NCBI GenBank assembly: GCA_947259335.1
Contig: CAMYMQ010000346.1
Location: 1 to 36,652, forward strand
DNA length: 36,652 nt
Direction: 5' to 3'
Origin: an uncultured Alphaproteobacteria bacterium
GTDB lineage: Bacteria > Pseudomonadota > Alphaproteobacteria > Bin65
Part shown: one piece after another, positions 32,974 through 36,652 of the stretch
Layout: every line of letters starts with the position of its first letter
How positions within the stretch are numbered: the stretch's first letter is position 1
Position numbers and translations under genes: made by a program
The notes under the pieces: generated by a model
Database searches by the model: none
What the model was told of the DNA's origin: nothing
The model's input: only the letters and a program-made list of their open reading frames with translations

Positions 32974-35052
32974 TCAGCTCGCCTTCTGGACGGGCGCGCA
33001 GACGACGCGATCGGCAGGAAACACGACGGTGACGCGCGTGCCCTGACCCAGCTTGCTGTCGATGGACAGCTCGCCGCCATGAAGTTCCGCGAGCTTCTTG
33101 ACCAGGGGCAGGCCAAGCCCCGTGCCCTGGTGGGATCGCTTGAAGGCGCTGTCGACCTGGCCGAACGGAGCCAGCACGCGCGGAATGTCCTTGCTCTCGA
33201 TGCCGACGCCGGTGTCGGTGACTTCAAGCGTCATGGAGCCGGTTTCGCCCACGGCGGTCCGGACGGTGATCGTTCCGCCCGACGGCGTGAACTTGATCGC
33301 GTTCGACAGGAGGTTGAGAACGATCTGCTTGATCGCGCGCGGATCGCTGAGCAGCGCAGGCAGCTTCTCGCCGTTTTCGACGAGCAGCAGGAGGCCGGCG
33401 GCAAGCGCGCGCTCGCGAATGATCCGGACGCAGGTCTCGAGCAATTCGGACAGGTCCACGACTTCCGCGGCGAGTTCCATCTTGCCCGCCTCGATCTTCG
33501 ACAGGTCGAGAATGTCGTTGATCAGGCTGAGCAGGTGGCGCCCGCTGTCAAAAATGTCCCGGGCGTACTCGTCGTAGTGCTCCGACAGCGGACCGAAGAG
33601 ATGATGCTTCATCGCCTCGGAATAGCCGATGATCGCGTTCAGCGGGGTGCGCAGCTCATGGCTCATATTGGCCAGGAATTCCGACTTCGACCGGTTGGCG
33701 AGTTCCGCCGCTTCCTTCGCTTCCTGGATCTGCCGCTGGGTCTGATAGAGGTCGGTCACGTCGGTATGGACGCTGACCATGCCGCGGTCGGGCGTCGGGT
33801 TGGATCGGATCTCCATGGATCGGCCGTCACGGCGGATATATTCGATCACGTCGGGCTTCTGGCCGCGCAACCGCTCCATACAGCCGGCGACCATCTCGTC
33901 GACGTTGCCGTCGCCCCATTCGCCGCGCTCGACGACGAAGCGGAAGAACTGTTCCGCGTCCATGCCGGGGATCATCCGGTGCTCGGGCAGGTTGTAGTGG
34001 TCGATGATCGCCGGGTTCCAGGCGACCAGCTTCAGCTTGGCGTCGATCAGCGTGATCCCCTGGGCGGTGTTGTCCAGGGTGGCCCTGAGGACGGCGGTGG
34101 TTTCGGCAAGGCGGCGCTCATGGTCCTTCTGTTCGGTGACGTCGGAATGGGTCATCGCGATGTTGCCCTCGGGCGTCGTCCGAGTGCGCAACTCGATGAC
34201 GCTGCCGTCCGGGCGCCGGTGCTGATAGGGCGCGTCCTGAGCCGCGAACACGGTCATGATCCGCTCGCCGACAATCTCGTCGATGTCGCCGGGTCCGTAC
34301 TCGCCGCGTTCGGCGAGATAGCGCAGGATCGCTTCGAAATCCGGCTCGCCGATCATCTGGTCTTCAGGAATCTCCCACAGTTCCAGCAGCCGCTTGTTGT
34401 GGGCGATGACCTTGAGATCCCTGTCGATCAGGATCAGGCCTTGTTCCATGTTGTCGAGGGTCGCGCGCAGCACGGCCATCGTCTTGGCCAGCGCGCGTTC
34501 GCGCTTCTTGATCTGCGAGATGTCGTGTACCAGCCAGAGGAAGCTGCGGTCGTCTCCGCGGCCGAGCTGGGAGACCGTCAGATTGACCGTTATCCGCTTT
34601 CCGGACACGTGTTGGAGGTTGGCTTCCCGGGTCTTGCCGACGTCGATCGCGGCATCGACATCGACCTCCTGAAGCGTCCAGTCGTCTGCGACGATGTCCG
34701 GGAAGAACTGCCATATCTCGGACATCGGAACGACGTTGTCGGTGACGCCGGCGAGGTGTTCGAAACTGCCATTTTGCGTCTGTAGGCGCCCGAAGCGGTC
34801 GGTTAGCGCGATGCCGTCGCCGGCCGCATTGAGCAGGGTCCGGAATTTAGCCTCGGCCTCCTCCTTCATCCGCGCGTCCAGGCGGGCGATCTCGCGTGAC
34901 ATGCGGTCATACGCGCGCTTGTCCTCGGACTTTTCGCGATCGTTGGCTTCATAGGTCTGCGAAACCAGGTCGAGCAGCGCCTCGACGTCGAGGTCGCCGC
35001 TTTCCGAATCCCGGCGCGCGGTCGCGATCTGTCGCTCAAGCAGAGGGTGCAT
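32974..35052 (-). CDS. Soluble hybrid-input histidine kinase with three PAS domains
   Basis: 692 residues, no membrane segment. The N-terminal helix (HPLLERQIATARRDSESGD) and coiled coil are followed by three PAS domains (about 67-185, 190-310 and 320-435; the second and third are PAS_7-like with LDNMEQGLILID and LDNTAQGITLID). HisKA has FLANMSHELRTPLNAIIGYSE, phospho-acceptor His near 465. The ATPase domain has NLLSNAIKF, DTGVGI and GTGLGLPLVKKLAELHGG. No receiver domain; the partner is unknown. It most likely senses a cytosolic signal. Divergent from the CinA-like gene with a CtrA-type box between them. Confidence 0.93.
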   Translation of the reverse strand: MHPLLERQIATARRDSESGDLDVEALLDLVSQTYEANDREKSEDKRAYDRMSREIARLDARMKEEAEAKFRTLLNAAGDGIALTDRFGRLQTQNGSFEHLAGVTDNVVPMSEIWQFFPDIVADDWTLQEVDVDAAIDVGKTREANLQHVSGKRITVNLTVSQLGRGDDRSFLWLVHDISQIKKRERALAKTMAVLRATLDNMEQGLILIDRDLKVIAHNKRLLELWEIPEDQMIGEPDFEAILRYLAERGEYGPGDIDEIVGERIMTVFAAQDAPYQHRRPDGSVIELRTRTTPEGNIAMTHSDVTEQKDHERRLAETTAVLRATLDNTAQGITLIDAKLKLVAWNPAIIDHYNLPEHRMIPGMDAEQFFRFVVERGEWGDGNVDEMVAGCMERLRGQKPDVIEYIRRDGRSMEIRSNPTPDRGMVSVHTDVTDLYQTQRQIQEAKEAAELANRSKSEFLANMSHELRTPLNAIIGYSEAMKHHLFGPLSEHYDEYARDIFDSGRHLLSLINDILDLSKIEAGKMELAAEVVDLSELLETCVRIIRERALAAGLLLLVENGEKLPALLSDPRAIKQIVLNLLSNAIKFTPSGGTITVRTAVGETGSMTLEVTDTGVGIESKDIPRVLAPFGQVDSAFKRSHQGTGLGLPLVKKLAELHGGELSIDSKLGQGTRVTVVFPADRVVCAPVQKAS

Positions 35053-35195
35053 CGTCTGCCTTCGCCGGTACGGCTGCGACGGCCGCGCGGCGGTCGTCCC
35101 GAGGTTTGCTGTCTGGCTTCATCTGGTCCACGAAATGCCGCGTCGAGCGCGACCCCTGGATTTCTCTCCCGCACGCCCATATTGCGATTTCTTCA

Positions 35196-35211
35196 TTAAA
35201 GCGGCCTTAAC
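35196..35211. promoter_or_regulatory. Full-consensus CtrA-type box between divergent genes
   Basis: TTAA, seven bases (AGCGGCC), TTAAC. It lies 144 bases before the histidine-kinase start and 132 before the CinA-like start, so it could act on either. Confidence 0.5.
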
Positions 35212-35342
35212 GGTGATTGTTAGATCGCGGATTGGTATATGCGCCGCCGGCCGTCGAGAGCGCTGGAGGCGATTCCACTTCGGGCGAAAAGTCTCTATGT
35301 TTTCGCCCGCCCGACCGGGGCGCAACGCAATCAAGGGATTGG

Positions 35343-36113
35343 ATGACTGGAATGGGTGCGAAGGGGCGCGACTATACGGCTTGCCTGATCGTGATCGGCA
35401 ACGAGATCCTGTCGGGCAGAACCCAGGACGCGAACCTGCAGCACCTTGCGGTCACCCTGAACGGGTGGGGGGTGCGTCTTCGCGAAGCGCGCGTGATCCC
35501 CGATATCGACCAGACCATCGTCGACACCGTGAACGCGTGCCGGGCTTCCTTCGACTATGTGTTCACCACCGGCGGGATTGGGCCCACCCATGACGACATA
35601 ACTGCGGCGAGCATCGCCAAGGCCTTCGGCGTCGGCCTCGTCAAGCACGAGGACAGCTTTCGGGCGATGGCCGCGCGCTATCCCGACCAGGACGACTTCA
35701 ACGCCTCGCGCCAGAAGATGTGCTTCATCCCCGAGGGCGCAGAGGCGATCGACAACAGCGTGTCGATCGCGCCGGGCTTCCAGATCGGCAATGTCTTCGT
35801 GCTGGCGGGCGTGCCGTCGATCATGCGCGCAATGTTGGGCACGTTGCGCCACCGCATCGTCGGCGGCGACCCGGTGCAATCGCGCACGGTGAATGTGTTC
35901 CTCGGCGAAGGGGCGGTCGCGGAAGGCCTCGCGGCCGTGCAGGACCGCTTCCCCGAGACCGATATCGGCAGCTATCCCTTCTATCGCGACGGGGTCTTCG
36001 GTACGAGCCTGGTGCTGCGCGACACCGATCCCGCACGGCTGGACAGCGCGCTGGTCGAAGTCGAGGCGATGGTGCGGTCGCTGGGGGTGGAACCGCAGCG
36101 TATCGAAGCCTGA
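35343..36113 (+). CDS. CinA N-terminal (molybdopterin-binding-like) domain protein
   Basis: 256 residues. Opens with the MoaB/Mog fold signature LIVIGNEILSGRTQDANLQHLA, then FTTGGIGPTHDDITAASIAKAFG and the conserved IAPGFQIGNVFVLAGVPSIMRAM. Only the N-terminal domain of CinA is present; the C-terminal nicotinamide-nucleotide amidohydrolase (PncC) domain is absent. Related domains have ADP-ribose or FAD pyrophosphatase activity, so a nucleotide-handling role is possible. The ATG at 35343 follows AAGGGA; a second in-frame ATG is at 35352. Confidence 0.88.
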   Translation: MTGMGAKGRDYTACLIVIGNEILSGRTQDANLQHLAVTLNGWGVRLREARVIPDIDQTIVDTVNACRASFDYVFTTGGIGPTHDDITAASIAKAFGVGLVKHEDSFRAMAARYPDQDDFNASRQKMCFIPEGAEAIDNSVSIAPGFQIGNVFVLAGVPSIMRAMLGTLRHRIVGGDPVQSRTVNVFLGEGAVAEGLAAVQDRFPETDIGSYPFYRDGVFGTSLVLRDTDPARLDSALVEVEAMVRSLGVEPQRIEA

Positions 36114-36126
36114 CGGGGCCAGGGGC

Positions 36127-36321
36127 ATGACCGCGGCGACCTATCTCTCCTCCCTCTATGGCGCCCTGGGAGGAGTCGGCGTTCTGCTGCTTGTCTACGG
36201 CCTTGGCCGGGCCGCCGACAAGGACCGGGGAGACGGTGTCCGCCGGTCCGGGCTGTGGATGATCGCGGGCGGCCTCGTCTGCATGGTGGGGTCGGCCATT
36301 TTGCTCATGTGGGCGGACTAG
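36127..36321 (+). CDS. Small two-helix membrane protein
   Basis: 64 residues: YLSSLYGALGGVGVLLLVYG and GLWMIAGGLVCMVGSAILLM are two membrane segments joined by a charged loop (RAADKDRGDGVRRS). The start is 13 bases after the CinA-like stop, with AGGGG upstream, so the two are probably one transcript. No family recognised. Confidence 0.6.
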   Translation: MTAATYLSSLYGALGGVGVLLLVYGLGRAADKDRGDGVRRSGLWMIAGGLVCMVGSAILLMWAD

Positions 36322-36371
36322 CTGCCGGCATCGCGGCGGCATGCGTTTGAACCCGCGCGCCGGAACGGAAA

Positions 36372-36397
36372 CGGCCGGCCCCCGAGAGGACCGGCCG
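36372..36397 (-). terminator. Hairpin terminator of the partial minus-strand gene
   Basis: CGGCCGG (36372-36378) and CCGGCCG (36391-36397) pair around a 12-base loop; on the minus strand the hairpin leads into TTTCC, about 30 bases past the stop at 36427. Confidence 0.5.
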
Positions 36398-36426
36398 CCG
36401 ACCTTGGCCCAGGCGGGCCGTGTGGC

Positions 36427-36652
36427 CTAGTAGTTGTTGGTGCGCTCGCACCAGTAGCCGACATAGACGTTGCGCCAGCCGAAGCGGGTCAGCGTCCAGC
36501 GATAGTGGCGCTTGCAGACACGCTGCGGACGGTAGTCGTATTTCCACAGGTGGTTATGGCGGTGGCCGAAGTGCTTGAAGCCGGCCTGGACGACACCGGT
36601 GTCGACGGGGCCGGGGCTCGCGGCCTGGGCCGCGCCCGCGGCGCCCGCGACG
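36427..36652 (-). CDS. Small secreted protein, 5' end outside the window
   Basis: The last 74 codons are present; the N-terminus lies beyond the window edge. The visible part starts in an Ala-rich signal-peptide tail (AGAAGAAQAASPG) followed by an aromatic, His/Arg-rich mature sequence with FGHRHNHLWKYDYRPQRVC, WRNVYVGYWC and a final ERTNNY. Two Cys could form one disulfide. It resembles the short exported proteins with aromatic repeats common in alphaproteobacteria; no function is assigned. Confidence 0.65.
   Translation of the reverse strand, partial: VAGAAGAAQAASPGPVDTGVVQAGFKHFGHRHNHLWKYDYRPQRVCKRHYRWTLTRFGWRNVYVGYWCERTNNY

Overview
The window is GC-rich, gene-dense chromosomal DNA from an alphaproteobacterium, most likely Rhodospirillales-like. 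The evidence is a DUF1476/F1-ATPase zeta-subunit gene, a purC-purS-purQ-purL-bolA-grxD gene order, a radC/map/sfsA neighbourhood, several PAS or membrane sensor proteins, and CtrA-type TTAA-N7-TTAA sites. I see no insertion sequence, prophage, CRISPR array, tRNA, rRNA or defence island. Most genes are housekeeping; the unexplained signal is in the intergenic DNA.

Layout. 1-3.3 kb: membrane histidine kinase, a solute-binding-like protein without a visible signal peptide, and a small secreted DUF4189 protein with a clean terminator. 3.3-7.1 kb: a 506-base non-coding stretch with an array of TGAC/TGAT words spaced 10 bp apart, then citramalate synthase (cimA), a dispersed palindromic repeat, a TrmJ-type RNA methyltransferase and rpsD. 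The rpsD promoter is embedded in the trmJ stop codon. 7.1-9.0 kb (minus strand): a cation diffusion facilitator and a DUF2927 protein.

9.1-19.3 kb is a purine-synthesis region. On the minus strand, purC, purS, a NrtS-like membrane protein, purQ, a rhomboid protease, purL, bolA and grxD run as one compact series; purS/nrtS-like/purQ/rhomboid are linked by 4-base overlaps. Upstream lie an NRDE-family gene, the ATPase zeta subunit, a Sel1-repeat protein and purB. 19.4-27 kb: two secreted proteins of unknown function, a Dph6-like ATP pyrophosphatase, a thiolase, a cytochrome P450 and a membrane PAS-GGDEF diguanylate cyclase. Two non-coding gaps here (19.9-20.5 and 26.9-27.3 kb) carry DnaA-box-like sequences, and the first also carries a strong terminator at the end of a structured segment.

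27.3-36.6 kb: a secreted ARPP-1-like protein, a haloacetate dehalogenase with what looks like a complete fluoroacetate-dehalogenase active site, radC, a TPR lipoprotein, map, sfsA, a soluble three-PAS histidine kinase, a CinA-N-domain protein, a small two-helix membrane protein, and the 3' part of a secreted protein cut by the window edge.

Three regulators (the 114 kinase, the diguanylate cyclase with its small upstream gene, and the 32974-35052 kinase) each have a full or near CtrA-type site upstream, suggesting coupling to the cell-cycle/motility regulator. This rests on motif reading only.
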